Source: Betaproteobacteria bacterium
Lineage (GTDB): Bacteria > Pseudomonadota > Gammaproteobacteria > Burkholderiales > SG8-39
Length of the DNA: 42,419 nt
Reading direction: 5' to 3'
NCBI GenBank assembly: GCA_005881575.1
Contig: VBCA01000026.1
Location: 1 to 42,419, forward strand
Below, piece by piece: positions 1 through 8,435 of this stretch (positions are counted from its first letter, which is position 1; every line of letters starts with the position of its first letter). The position numbers and the translations under genes were made by a program. The notes beneath the pieces were generated by a model. That model was not told where the DNA came from and ran no database searches. It was given only the letters and a program-made list of their open reading frames with translations.

Positions 1-1
1 C

Positions 2-136
2 GACGAGACTAACCCCACGCGCGAGCGCATCCGGGAGTATCTCTCGGGCAACTATTGCCGCTGCACCGGCTACCAGGCGATCGTGGACGCGATCGAGGCG
101 GTGGCGAAGGCGAGGGCCGCGAGGAGCGCACGATGA
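2..136 (+). CDS. [2Fe-2S] small subunit of a molybdenum hydroxylase (3' end only)
   Basis: Only the last 44 codons are inside the window; the gene begins upstream. The visible part holds NYCRCTGYQAIVDAI, the C-x-C segment that ligates the second [2Fe-2S] cluster in the small (CoxS/XdhC-type) subunit of xanthine oxidase-family hydroxylases. This subunit passes electrons from the molybdenum centre towards the FAD subunit or an outside acceptor. The TGA stop (134-136) overlaps the ATG of the next gene (133-135), so the two are translationally coupled, as expected for subunits of one enzyme. No FAD (CoxM) subunit is visible; it may lie upstream or be absent. The family assignment is firm; the substrate is not knowable from this piece. 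Confidence 0.85.
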   Translation, partial: DETNPTRERIREYLSGNYCRCTGYQAIVDAIEAVAKARAARSAR

Positions 137-2523
137 GCGAATTCGACGAAGCGGCGAAGACCCTCCTCTTCGACGCGCCAAACAGCTACGTCGGGCGCTC
201 GGTGACGCGCCCGAACGCGCGGTGTCTCACGCAAGGCCGCGGCCAGTACGTCGACGATATCGTGCTGCCGCGCATGCTGAACGTCGCCTACGTGCGCTCA
301 CCCCACGCGCACGCGAAGATCGTGAAAATCGGAACGAAGAAGGCCGCGGCGATGCCCGGCGTGATGCGAATCGTTACCGGCGCCGAGATCGCGATGGTGT
401 GCAAACCGTATGTCGGAGTGCTCACTCATTTGCAGGGGATGCGCTCGCCGCCGCAGTACCCGCTCGCCGTCGACGTCGCGCGCTGGCAGGGCGAGCCGGT
501 GGTCGCCGTGGTTGCGCAATCGCGAGCCGAGGCCGAGGATGCCGTCGAAATGGTCGAGATCGTATACGAGGAGTTGCCCGCTGCGCTCGATGCCGAGCGC
601 GCTCTCGACCCCTCCGAACCGAAGATCCACCCAGAATTCGACAGCAACCTGTGCTTCCAGCGGACCGTGGACACGGGCGGCGTCGACGCCGCGATGAGCT
701 CGGCGCACCTCGTCGTCGATGACACGATCCGCTTCGGCCGCCACACCGGCGTCACCATGGAGCCGCGCGCCATCGTCGCCGACTACAATCCGGCGGAAGA
801 GAGCATGACCGTGTATCACTGCGGCCAGTCGCCGCACATGATGCAGGGGATCATCGCGAGCCGCCTCTCGCTCGACGAGCACCGCGTGCGCATCGTCGTG
901 CGCGATGTCGGCGGCTCTTTCGGCATCAAGATCCACACCTACGGCGACGAGATCGCCGCCTGCGCGCTCTCGCTCATGCTCGGGCGCCCGGTGAAGTTCG
1001 CGGCCGACCGCTACGAGTCCTTCCTCTCGGACATCCACGCGCGCGACCACCGCGTGAAGGCGAAGCTCGCCGTCGACCGTGACGGCAACATGACGGCCCT
1101 CGAGATCGACGATCTCACCGGCGTCGGGCCGTACTCGATGTTCCCGCGCTCCTCCGGGGTCGAGTGCAACCAGATCCTCAATCTCACGGGAGGACCGTAC
1201 AAGCACAAGGAGTACCGCGCCAAGGGGACGGTGGTGTTCCAGAACAAGAACATGATGTGCCAGTACCGCGCCGTGGGTCATCCGATCGCGGTCGCGGTGG
1301 CCGAGCACATGGTCGACCAGGCGGCGGCGAAGCTGCGCATCGATCCCGCCGAGATGAGGAGGAGGAACCTCATTCCCGACGACGCCTATCCCTGCAAGTC
1401 GCCTTCGGGGATGCGCTTCGAGGCGCTGTCGCACCAGCGGTGCCTGGAGAAGCTGCTCGCGCTGATGAAGTACGACGAATTGCGCGGGGAACAGGCCGAG
1501 CTTCGAAAAAAAGGCGTGTACCGCGGCATCGGGCTCTCCTCGTTCATCGAAGTCACCAACCCGAGCCCGATGTTCTACGGCGTGGGCGGCGCGAGGATCG
1601 CCGCGCAGGACGGCTGCACCATCAAGCTGGACGCGAGCGGGGCCATCGTCGCCGCGACCGGAGTCACCGAGCAGGGACAGGGAACGGAGACGATCATGGC
1701 GCAGATCGCCGCGACCGCGCTCGGCGTCGAGATGAGCTGCGTGAAAGTGCTCACCGGCGACACCGACAAGGTGCCTTACGGCGGCGGCACCTGGGCCTCG
1801 CGTGCGGCTGGAATCGGCGGGGAAGCCGTGCTCCAGGCCGGGCTCGCCTTGAAGCACAACATCCTCGAAGCCGGCGCGGTGATCCTGAAAACGAATGCCT
1901 CCGATCTCGACATCGCCGACGGCAAAGTGGTGAGGAAGGGAACCGAGCAGGGCATCACCCTCGCCGAGCTCGCGCGCATCTGCTACTACCGCGGGAACGA
2001 ATTGCCGGTCGATTTCCAGCCCGAGCTTGTCGTCACGCGCCACTACCGGGTCAAGGACTACGCTTTCGTCTTCAGCAACGGCGCTCAAGGGTGCTCACTC
2101 GAAGTGGACCCCGACACCGGCTTCGTGAAGCTCCTCAAGATGTGGTGCGTGGACGACTGCGGCCGCGTCATCAACCCCAAGCTCGTGGAGGAGCAGGCGC
2201 GCGGCGGCATCGTTCAGGGAATCGGCGGCGCGCTCTACGAACACTGCCTGTACGACGAGCGCGGGCAGCTCTTGAACGCCACCATGGCCGACTACCTCGT
2301 GCCGATGGCCGCCGAGATGCCCGACATCGAGTGCGCGCACGTGGAGACGCCGACGAAGACTTCCATGCTCGGCGCGAAAGGCGCGGGCGAAGCGGGAACA
2401 GGCGGCGCGCCGGCGGCGATCATGAACGCGGTGAACGACGCGCTGCGCCCCCTCGGGGCCAAGGTCACGAGCCAGCCGATCACACCGGAGATGGTGCTGC
2501 GCGCGCTCGGTAAAGTGAACTGA
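133..2523 (+). CDS. Xanthine oxidase-family molybdopterin-binding large subunit
   Basis: A 796-residue catalytic subunit of a molybdenum hydroxylase, the usual length for CoxL/XdhB-type proteins. An N-terminal a/b hammerhead region is followed by the two molybdopterin domains. VGGSFG (259-264) is the cofactor-binding glycine loop. GAKGAGEAGTGG (747-758) carries the conserved base Glu753. The loop that reads AYRCSFR in true CO dehydrogenase or PYRGAGR in many paralogs reads QYRAVGHP here (377-384), so this is not a CO dehydrogenase; it probably hydroxylates an aromatic heterocycle or an aldehyde. I chose ATG 133 because it overlaps the stop of the [2Fe-2S] subunit; a longer in-frame reading from 55 would run through that gene. 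A beta-propeller lipoprotein follows after 14 bp, probably co-transcribed. Confidence 0.93.
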   Translation: MSEFDEAAKTLLFDAPNSYVGRSVTRPNARCLTQGRGQYVDDIVLPRMLNVAYVRSPHAHAKIVKIGTKKAAAMPGVMRIVTGAEIAMVCKPYVGVLTHLQGMRSPPQYPLAVDVARWQGEPVVAVVAQSRAEAEDAVEMVEIVYEELPAALDAERALDPSEPKIHPEFDSNLCFQRTVDTGGVDAAMSSAHLVVDDTIRFGRHTGVTMEPRAIVADYNPAEESMTVYHCGQSPHMMQGIIASRLSLDEHRVRIVVRDVGGSFGIKIHTYGDEIAACALSLMLGRPVKFAADRYESFLSDIHARDHRVKAKLAVDRDGNMTALEIDDLTGVGPYSMFPRSSGVECNQILNLTGGPYKHKEYRAKGTVVFQNKNMMCQYRAVGHPIAVAVAEHMVDQAAAKLRIDPAEMRRRNLIPDDAYPCKSPSGMRFEALSHQRCLEKLLALMKYDELRGEQAELRKKGVYRGIGLSSFIEVTNPSPMFYGVGGARIAAQDGCTIKLDASGAIVAATGVTEQGQGTETIMAQIAATALGVEMSCVKVLTGDTDKVPYGGGTWASRAAGIGGEAVLQAGLALKHNILEAGAVILKTNASDLDIADGKVVRKGTEQGITLAELARICYYRGNELPVDFQPELVVTRHYRVKDYAFVFSNGAQGCSLEVDPDTGFVKLLKMWCVDDCGRVINPKLVEEQARGGIVQGIGGALYEHCLYDERGQLLNATMADYLVPMAAEMPDIECAHVETPTKTSMLGAKGAGEAGTGGAPAAIMNAVNDALRPLGAKVTSQPITPEMVLRALGKVN

Positions 2524-2537
2524 AAACGGGAGGTCAA

Positions 2538-3614
2538 ATGAAAAAAGCATTCGCCGCGATGTTCGCGTTTCTTTCGCTCCTCGGCTGCGCGCAGTCGCCC
2601 GTGCGCGAAGGCGGCTACGCGGTCGACGCCGCCTGGCCCAAGCCGCTGCCGAACAACTGGACGCTGGGGCAGGTCGCCGGAATCGCGGTCGATGCGCGCG
2701 ACCACGTTTGGGTGATCCACCGCCCGAAGACGCTGATCGACGAGGAGAAGGGCGCGGCGCTCTCACCGCCGCGCGCGAGATGCTGCGTCGCCGCGCCGCC
2801 GGTGATCGAGTTCGACGGCGAGGGCAATCTGCTGCGCGCCTGGGGCGGGCCGGGTCAGGGCTACGAGTGGCCCGAGAACGAGCACGGCATCTATATCGAT
2901 CGGCAGGGCAACGTCTGGGTCGGCGGCAACGATCCCAAGGACCACCAGCTCATCAAGTTCACGCCCGACGGGAAGTTCCTCATGCAGATCGGCCGCGCCG
3001 GGCAGACGGGCGGCAGCAATTCGCCCACTCTGCTCGGCCGCCCGGCGCACATGGAGATCGACGCGGCGGCGAACGAGCTCTACATCGCCGACGGCTACGG
3101 CAACAAGCGCGTGATCGTACTCGATGCATCGACCGGCGCGTACAAGCGCCACTGGGGCGCCTACGGCAGGGCGCCGAGCGACGAGAAGCTCCCCCTATAC
3201 AACCCGCAGTCGCCGCAGTTCGCGAACCCGGTGCACTGCGTGCGCCTGTCGAACGACGGCCTGGTCTACGTCTGCGACCGCGCCAACAACCGCGTGCAGG
3301 TGTTCAGGAAGGACGGAACTTTCGTCAGGCAGTTCACGTTCGAGGAGAAATCGCTCGGCTCGGGCTCGTCCTTCGACCTGGTGTTCTCGAACGACGCGCA
3401 GCAGAAATATTTCTACCTCGCCGACGGCACCAATGATCAGGTGCTCTCGGTCGAGCGCGAGTCGGGCAGAGTGCTCTCCTCGTTCGGCCGGCCCGGCCGC
3501 TACGCCGGGCAGTTCCTGGTGCTGCACAACATCGGCATCGACTCGAAGGGCAATCTCTACACGTCCGAGGTCGGCAGCGGCAAGCGCGCGCAGAAATTCA
3601 GGCCGGCGAATTGA
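2538..3614 (+). CDS. NHL-repeat beta-propeller lipoprotein
   Basis: A 358-residue exported protein. The start is preceded by a GGGAGG ribosome site. The leader MKKAFAAMFAFLSLLGC ends in a lipobox with Cys17, predicting a lipid-anchored periplasmic protein. The mature part consists of repeats of the type G-I-x-I-D-x-x-G-N-V-W-V and D-G-x-V-Y-V-C-D-x-x-N-N-R-V-Q-V-F, typical of six-bladed NHL propellers such as the peptidyl-alpha-hydroxyglycine lyase-like group. Such propellers bind ligands or partners, and some are lyases or lactonases; no catalytic set can be assigned with confidence. It sits 14 bp behind the molybdenum hydroxylase, so a role in the same pathway is inferred. The fold call is confident; the function is open. 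Confidence 0.85.
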   Translation: MKKAFAAMFAFLSLLGCAQSPVREGGYAVDAAWPKPLPNNWTLGQVAGIAVDARDHVWVIHRPKTLIDEEKGAALSPPRARCCVAAPPVIEFDGEGNLLRAWGGPGQGYEWPENEHGIYIDRQGNVWVGGNDPKDHQLIKFTPDGKFLMQIGRAGQTGGSNSPTLLGRPAHMEIDAAANELYIADGYGNKRVIVLDASTGAYKRHWGAYGRAPSDEKLPLYNPQSPQFANPVHCVRLSNDGLVYVCDRANNRVQVFRKDGTFVRQFTFEEKSLGSGSSFDLVFSNDAQQKYFYLADGTNDQVLSVERESGRVLSSFGRPGRYAGQFLVLHNIGIDSKGNLYTSEVGSGKRAQKFRPAN

Positions 3615-3623
3615 CCGCCTGTT

Positions 3624-3998
3624 TCACTTCGAAAACACAAACGACAGCACCGCGCAGATCACGGCCAGCCAGAACGCGGTGTGCTCGATGTGAACCCACA
3701 GCTTCGCGGGGAGTAGCGCGGTGTCCCAGGGGCCGATTTTTGCCCTGAGAAAATCCTCGGCGCCGTTGCTTCTGGATTGGGTGACGCTGCTGGCGACCAC
3801 TCCGGCTGCGATTCCGGCCGCCAGGAAAAGAGCCACGGCGATCCAGGCGAGCGCCGGATGCAGTACGGGTAAGACGTCCTTTCTTCCGATTTTCGACGTG
3901 GCGAGGGTGATGTAAGCCGAGGTGAGGATAAGACAAAGCCCGATGTGAAACTTCGTGTGGTCGTACAAGAGCTCCAGTTTTTTCAGGTTGGCTTCCAC
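3624..3998 (-). CDS. Small three-helix inner-membrane protein, function unknown
   Basis: A 124-residue protein starting at GTG 3998, five bases behind an AGGAGG ribosome site; an ATG 30 codons further upstream lacks one and would give a charged, unlikely N-terminus. After a short amphipathic stretch (EANLKKLELLYDHTKFHIG) there are three hydrophobic segments, around residues 18-34, 47-66 and 103-121, with a polar loop between the last two. I do not recognise the family. It is convergent with the lipoprotein gene (9 bp between stops) and lies downstream of the flavin hydroxylase on the same strand with a 58-bp gap. That gap carries CGTTATGTGAAC (4016-4027), resembling half of the dyad described at 32938. 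Confidence 0.75.
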   Translation of the reverse strand: MEANLKKLELLYDHTKFHIGLCLILTSAYITLATSKIGRKDVLPVLHPALAWIAVALFLAAGIAAGVVASSVTQSRSNGAEDFLRAKIGPWDTALLPAKLWVHIEHTAFWLAVICAVLSFVFSK

Positions 3999-4056
3999 TT
4001 CGTCCTCCTGTGTCGCGTTATGTGAACCTCCCCGGAACAGATTACTAGCTCGGACA

Positions 4057-5679
4057 TCAATTTGGCAATGCACCCGTCGCGCGCGCAACGACCGCGTCGG
4101 CGTCGGCGGGAAGCGAGTCGCCGCGCCAGGCGACGTGGCCGTCGGGCCGGACGAGGACGAGTTTCTTCTCGTATGCGGAAACGACCGCCGGCTCGTCGAT
4201 AGTCGCGACTTCGAACGGGGCGCCGCGGCGCCGGGCTGCTTCCTCGAAGCTCGCCGCCTCGGGCGTGTCCCGCGAAAGGCGCAGCATCACGTAGGCTTTC
4301 CCGAAGAGATCGAGAGTCGAGCGCCCGTCGGCGAGCCGCACGTGCGGCGCGCGCGCTCCGGGGAAGGACGTTTGCACGTACTCGGTCACGCTGACCGGGG
4401 GCGGTTCGCTTCCATCCGGACACACGATGGGCGAGCCGTCGTAGCGGTAGCCGAGGGCGATGCCGTCGGAGAGAAGCTCGCGGCCCGTGCGCTTCACGAT
4501 CTCATCGCCCAGGCGCTTGCGCGCCGCCTCGCCTGCTGGCGCGGCTTCGACGAGCTCCGGGATCGGAGCGAAGCTGCGCATGTGGAAGTTGCGCGTTGCT
4601 TCCTCCACGTTGCGCAGCGCGACCGGGCGCCGCTCGGCGTCGTAGCTGTCGAGGAAGCCCGGTCCCGCCCAGCCCGCGAGGGCCGCGGCCAGTTTCCAGC
4701 CGAGATCCACCGCGTCGCCCATACCGGTGTTCATGCCGTAGCCACCGGTCGGCGTGTTCTGGTGCGCGCAGTCGCCGGCGAGGAACACCCGCCCGTGGCG
4801 GTAGGCTGCGGTCACGAGCTTCCTTCTCACCCAGGGGCTGATCGCGATGAGCTCGTAGGGAAAATCCACGCCGACGATGCGCGTGAGAATGCTCTTGTGA
4901 TCGACGGCCTTCGCTGGCGCGTGTTCTTTCGCACCGCCGTGCAGCGTCACTCGCCACAGGTCGCCGCCGTTGAGCGAATTGAGCGTGGCCCACACGCCGG
5001 CGGGCCCGACGATGAAATGCAGCACGCCTTTGCCCTTGTCGTGGTAGTCCCAGAGATTCTCCGCGCGGAAGTAGATGCTGAGCGGCGCGCCGAGCACTTC
5101 GCCCTCGTTCTTGTCGACACCGAGGATGCGGCGGATCGGGCTGCGGCCGCCGCAGCAGGCGGCGAGGTACGCCGAGCGGATGGTGTGCGACTCACCCGTC
5201 GTCGTGTCGGTGACGCTGGAAGTTACGCTCTCTGCGTCCTGCACGAAGGAATCGAAGCGCCAGCGGTAACGAAGTCTTACGTTGGAAAAGCCCTCGGCGC
5301 GCTCGCGCAGCACCGGATCGAACCAGATCTGGTTGCAGCGCTGCGGCGGCTCGGGGGTGAAGGCGATCTGCCTGCCGCCCCCGTGCTGCGGGCGATCGAT
5401 GCGCGCGATCAGGTGGCCGCGCAGGCTCGTGACGTACATCGCAGTGTGCGGATAACCGGGCGGCGTGCCGGCTTCCTTGACGCGCCCGGCGATCCCCCAG
5501 CGCCGGCAGAATTCCATGGTGCGCGAGTTGACGAGGTTGGCGCGCGGATGGGTCTTGTAGCCGTCGCGGTCGAGCGCCTCGACGAGCAGGCATGCCGCGC
5601 CGCGCCAGCCGAGCTCGAGGGCAAGCGCGAGGCCCACCGGGCCGCCGCCGACGATGAGGACGGGAGTTTCGATATTCAC
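4057..5679 (-). CDS. FAD-dependent aromatic hydroxylase (MhpA/PheA-like monooxygenase)
   Basis: A 540-residue flavoprotein monooxygenase of the p-hydroxybenzoate-hydroxylase superfamily, close in layout to 3-(3-hydroxyphenyl)propionate hydroxylases. It inserts one oxygen into a phenolic ring using NAD(P)H and O2. GGGPVG (11-16) in an N-terminal Rossmann strand binds the FAD adenosine. GDCAHQNTP with Asp303 is the second FAD motif, followed by GYGMNTGMGDAVDLGWKLA and DAERRPVA. A C-terminal thioredoxin-like tail runs to the end. In the middle fingerprint, normally CDGGRS, the sequence reads CCGGRS (Asp replaced by Cys176). It is divergent from the Bug gene with 23 bp between the starts. The class is firm; the substrate is unknown. 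Confidence 0.92.
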   Translation of the reverse strand: MNIETPVLIVGGGPVGLALALELGWRGAACLLVEALDRDGYKTHPRANLVNSRTMEFCRRWGIAGRVKEAGTPPGYPHTAMYVTSLRGHLIARIDRPQHGGGRQIAFTPEPPQRCNQIWFDPVLRERAEGFSNVRLRYRWRFDSFVQDAESVTSSVTDTTTGESHTIRSAYLAACCGGRSPIRRILGVDKNEGEVLGAPLSIYFRAENLWDYHDKGKGVLHFIVGPAGVWATLNSLNGGDLWRVTLHGGAKEHAPAKAVDHKSILTRIVGVDFPYELIAISPWVRRKLVTAAYRHGRVFLAGDCAHQNTPTGGYGMNTGMGDAVDLGWKLAAALAGWAGPGFLDSYDAERRPVALRNVEEATRNFHMRSFAPIPELVEAAPAGEAARKRLGDEIVKRTGRELLSDGIALGYRYDGSPIVCPDGSEPPPVSVTEYVQTSFPGARAPHVRLADGRSTLDLFGKAYVMLRLSRDTPEAASFEEAARRRGAPFEVATIDEPAVVSAYEKKLVLVRPDGHVAWRGDSLPADADAVVARATGALPN

Positions 5680-5702
5680 GATCGCCCGTTTAAGATACGC
5701 CG

Positions 5703-6665
5703 ATGGGGCTTCCGCGCGCTACGGCACTGGTCTTCGGCCTGCTTCTCGCCGCCGCGGCGCACGCCCAGCCGGTTTTCCCGTCGCGCCCGGTAACCCTGGT
5801 GCTCCCCTCCGCACCCGGAGATCCGACCGACCTGATCGCGAGGGTGCTGCAGCCGAAGATGTCGGAGCGCCTCGGCCAGCAATTCGTCGTGGAGAACCGG
5901 CCGGGCGGCTCCGCCGTGATCGCCTCGAGCGCCGTCGCCAAGGCGCCGGCCGACGGCCACACGCTGCTCCTCGCCCTCTCCGCGCACTCCATCAACCCGA
6001 TCGCCCTGAAAGAGCTGCCTTACGACACCTTCCGCGATTTCGCCCCCGTCACGCTGCTCGCGCGCTTCGCCCTCATCGTCGGCGCGAACTCAGGCGCGAA
6101 AGGGTCGGACTTGCGCGAATTCGTCGCCGCGGCGAAGGGGCGGGGAAACGTCAACTTCGCATCGCCCGGCGCGGGCACGCTGAGCTTCCTCGTCGGCGAG
6201 GAGATCAGCCGGCGTTCGGGCCTTGAAGCGGTCCACCTCGCGTTCAAGGGCGGCGCGCCGGCGGTCCAGGCGATGCTCGCCAACCAGGCGCAGTACGGCG
6301 CGCTGCCGCTCAATCTGCTCCGCGCGCACTTCGCATCGGGGAAGCTCAAGCCCCTCGCGGTCACGTCGCCGCAGCGTTCCTCCCAGCTGCCGGGCGTGCC
6401 GACAGTGGCGGAGTCGGGATTCCCGGGATTCGAGGCCTACAACTGGGTCGGCGTGTTCGCGCCCGCAGCAACGCCGCCCGCCGCAGTCGAAAAGCTGAAC
6501 CGGGAGTTCGCCGCCGCGCTGCACGAGCCCGACGTGCTGCAGAAGCTGGGTGCGGTCGGGTTCGAGATCGTCGGCTCGACGCCGCAGGAGCTCGATCGGT
6601 TCGTGCGCAGGGAATTCGAGCACTGGGACAGGTTCGTGCGCGAGTACAACGTGAAGTTCGACTAG
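5703..6665 (+). CDS. Bug-family tripartite tricarboxylate transporter binding protein
   Basis: A 320-residue periplasmic binding protein. A Sec leader (residues 1-21, cut after AAAAHA) is followed by FPSRPVTLVLPSAPGDPTDLIAR, the Bug N-terminal signature, then PGGSAVIASSAVAKAPADGHTLL, LPYDTFRDFAPVTLL and LPGVPTVAESGFPGFEAYNWVGVFAPA, all in the usual order. Bug proteins capture small carboxylates for a TctAB permease, but no TctA or TctB gene is in the window, so it is an orphan, as is common in betaproteobacteria. Its stop shares the sequence CTAG with the stop of the convergent LUD gene (4-bp overlap). It may be expressed with whatever controls the divergent flavin hydroxylase. The ligand is unknown. 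Confidence 0.95.
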   Translation: MGLPRATALVFGLLLAAAAHAQPVFPSRPVTLVLPSAPGDPTDLIARVLQPKMSERLGQQFVVENRPGGSAVIASSAVAKAPADGHTLLLALSAHSINPIALKELPYDTFRDFAPVTLLARFALIVGANSGAKGSDLREFVAAAKGRGNVNFASPGAGTLSFLVGEEISRRSGLEAVHLAFKGGAPAVQAMLANQAQYGALPLNLLRAHFASGKLKPLAVTSPQRSSQLPGVPTVAESGFPGFEAYNWVGVFAPAATPPAAVEKLNREFAAALHEPDVLQKLGAVGFEIVGSTPQELDRFVRREFEHWDRFVREYNVKFD

Positions 6666-7327
6666 TATCCCAGCTCTTCCCCTATCATCACCACGCAGAT
6701 CCGCCCGGCGATCCTCTCGTTCTCGATGATGAGAACCTTTCCGCACTGCCGGTCAGCCCCGCGGCACGCGGCGTTGTCGCAGCGCCCGGTGAGAGCGCAA
6801 GGCGTGCTCGCGCCGAGGTGGCGGCACTCCTCGACCGCGGCGACGTTCCGGAGGCGCTCGAACGCCGCGGCGATGTCGGGAACGATCTTGTTGACGCCCG
6901 CGACGAGGAAGAGCTTCCCCGCGCCGTACGCGTAGGCGGCCACACGGTTGCCGCCTCCGTCTGCATTGAGAATCTCGCCCGCTTCGGTGACGGCGTTGAT
7001 GCCGCCGACGAAATAGTCTGCGGTCCCGGCGCGACGGCGCACGCGGATGCGCTCGTCGGGATCGGCGATCGCCGCGATCCCCGGGCGCAGCCAGTCGTAA
7101 GGCCCGTTCGCGAGCGCTTCGAGAAAGCCGATCTGCTCCAGTGTGGTCGAGCCGCCGTTCATCACCGTCGCGCCGGCCGGGATGCGCGAGAGCAGAAAGG
7201 CGACCGCGGACGCGCCGTCGGCGCGGTACGCGAGGTCGATGCCGCGCCGCGCGAGCTCGCGCTTCAAGCCGGCGACCGCCTGGGGCATGCCCCCGTCCAA
7301 GGCGGGCGGCTGGATGGGCGCCTCCAT
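6662..7327 (-). CDS. LUD-domain protein (LutC/YkgG-like)
   Basis: A 221-residue protein of the LUD (DUF162) family, which includes LutC of lactate oxidation and many stand-alone members of unknown activity. Recognisable parts are ATVMNGGSTTLEQIGFLEAL, the glycine-rich SANGV-like region AGTADYFVGGINAVTEAGEI and the distal segment GNRVAAYAYGAGKLFLVAGVNKIV. A cysteine-bearing tail CALTGRCDNAACRGADRQCG is typical of stand-alone members. It has no leader, so it is cytoplasmic. I start it at ATG 7327, which shares its A with the TGA of the binding-protein gene upstream (TGATG); an open frame extends further upstream but runs through that gene. The coupling to a transporter binding protein suggests a role in use of that ligand, which is inference. 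Confidence 0.85.
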   Translation of the reverse strand: MEAPIQPPALDGGMPQAVAGLKRELARRGIDLAYRADGASAVAFLLSRIPAGATVMNGGSTTLEQIGFLEALANGPYDWLRPGIAAIADPDERIRVRRRAGTADYFVGGINAVTEAGEILNADGGGNRVAAYAYGAGKLFLVAGVNKIVPDIAAAFERLRNVAAVEECRHLGASTPCALTGRCDNAACRGADRQCGKVLIIENERIAGRICVVMIGEELGY

Positions 7328-8382
7328 CAGTCGCCCTCCTTCACGGCCCGGCCGCCGAGAAAGAGGTTCGAGAAGAGCGCGTCCCACTTGTCGCCTTCGT
7401 CGAGCGCGAGCACCGGGTCGACGATCTCGTACTTGAACTTGTTGAGCGGGCTGTCCACCAGTCGGCTGGTCGGGACGCGATTTCCGCTCTTCAGGATCTC
7501 CTGGCCCTCTTTCGAGAGCACGAACTCGGTGAACAGCAGCGCCGCGTGAGGGTGCGGCGCGTACCGCGACAAGCCGACCGCCGCGGCCTGTCCGAACGCC
7601 GGCTGCAGCGGTTTCCACTCGACCGGGGCGCCCTTCGACTTCAAGGTCTCGATGTTGTTGTTGTACGCGGTGAGGAAGAACGGGACTTCGCCCGAGGCGA
7701 CGAGCTGCGCCGTGTGGATGTGGCCGTGGCGGATCTCGGGGTTCATCGCCGCGAGCTTCCTGAAATAGCCGATGCCCTTCTCCTCGCCCATCGCCTTGGC
7801 CACGGCCGCGAACCAGAGCACGTCGGTCCCCTCGATCGTGATCCTCCCGCTCCAGCGCGGCTGCAGCAGGTCCTCGTACGTCGCCGGCAGCTCCTCGCGC
7901 TTGACGAGGTTGGTGTTGTAGCCCATCACGAAGAACGCGAAGCGGTCGGCGACGTACTGCCCGTGGCCGCGGGGAAACGCCTCGGGCACGATGTCGCGCA
8001 GCACCGGAGTGTGGAAATCCTCTAGCAGCTGCTCGCGGTAGAGCGCCTCGATGCGGTGCGAGCTGGTCTCGAACACGTCGGCCTCGTGGCGCCGCGCGCG
8101 GGCCTCGGCGATGGCGCGGCTCACGATCTTCTCGGCCGAGCCGCGCCAGTGGTTAACCCGCACGCCGTACTTCTGCTCGAACGCGACGGCGAGCGCTTTG
8201 CCGTCGGCGACCGTCATCGTGCTGTAGAACAGGACCTGGCGCTCCTTCCTCGCGCCTTCGACCAGCCGCTTGTCGCGGTCGGCGCCCTGGTACATGTAGA
8301 TGTCCCGGTTCGAAGGCGTCTGCGCGAAGGCGGCCGCCGCAAGGCAGGCGAGAGCGGCGGCGAGGCAGGGCAGGCGCTTCAT
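7327..8382 (-). CDS. ABC transporter binding protein, Fe(III)/spermidine-type fold (SBP1)
   Basis: A 351-residue periplasmic binding protein starting MKRLPCLAAALACLAAAAFA; an in-frame ATG 7 codons upstream is possible. Family landmarks are RDIYMYQGADRDKRLVEGARKE, VLFYSTMT, KYGVRVNHWRGSAEKIVSRA, YNTNLVKREELPATYEDLLQPRW, VASGEVPFFLTAYN and APHPHAALLFTEFVLSKEGQ. The double tyrosine that binds iron in FbpA is not seen, so an organic ligand is likelier. It is closest to SBP6 (24661-25758), sharing NR-x-IY-x-Y, YNTNLVK, DLxQPR and VAKAMGEEKG or VKAMGEEKG. No permease is adjacent. A TTGACA box (8413-8418) with CGTAAT 17 bp on (8390-8395) would start the transcript almost at the ATG, so the promoter is uncertain. 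Confidence 0.92.
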   Translation of the reverse strand: MKRLPCLAAALACLAAAAFAQTPSNRDIYMYQGADRDKRLVEGARKERQVLFYSTMTVADGKALAVAFEQKYGVRVNHWRGSAEKIVSRAIAEARARRHEADVFETSSHRIEALYREQLLEDFHTPVLRDIVPEAFPRGHGQYVADRFAFFVMGYNTNLVKREELPATYEDLLQPRWSGRITIEGTDVLWFAAVAKAMGEEKGIGYFRKLAAMNPEIRHGHIHTAQLVASGEVPFFLTAYNNNIETLKSKGAPVEWKPLQPAFGQAAAVGLSRYAPHPHAALLFTEFVLSKEGQEILKSGNRVPTSRLVDSPLNKFKYEIVDPVLALDEGDKWDALFSNLFLGGRAVKEGD

Positions 8383-8406
8383 ACGGGGTATTACGGTGTA
8401 CATTAT
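8378..8406 (+). promoter_or_regulatory. Candidate sigma-70 promoter for the VOC gene
   Basis: On the + strand TTCATA (8378-8383) and CATTAT (8401-8406) are separated by 17 bp, four of six matches each to the consensus boxes. Transcription would begin near 8413 and place the dyad at 8436-8452 at about +24 to +40, the same geometry as at the porin and permease promoters. Weak on its own; the geometry is the main support. Confidence 0.35.
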
Positions 8407-8435
8407 CGACGCTGTCAAACTGGCACGAAACCCTC

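Noticed and set aside
298-2088. A long antisense open frame within the molybdenum hydroxylase gene.
   Set aside because: It is rich in Arg, His and Asp with no motif, as expected for the complement of GC-rich coding DNA; similar shadows at 3955-5793, 12937-14259 and 27923-30031 were dropped for the same reason.
133-2523. CO dehydrogenase (coxL).
   Set aside because: The diagnostic AYRCSFR loop is absent; QYRAVGHP is present instead.
4016-4027. CGTTATGTGAAC, a near match to half of dyad site C, before the small membrane protein gene.
   Set aside because: One base is missing relative to the site, the left arm is absent, and it abuts the ribosome site; not called as an operator.
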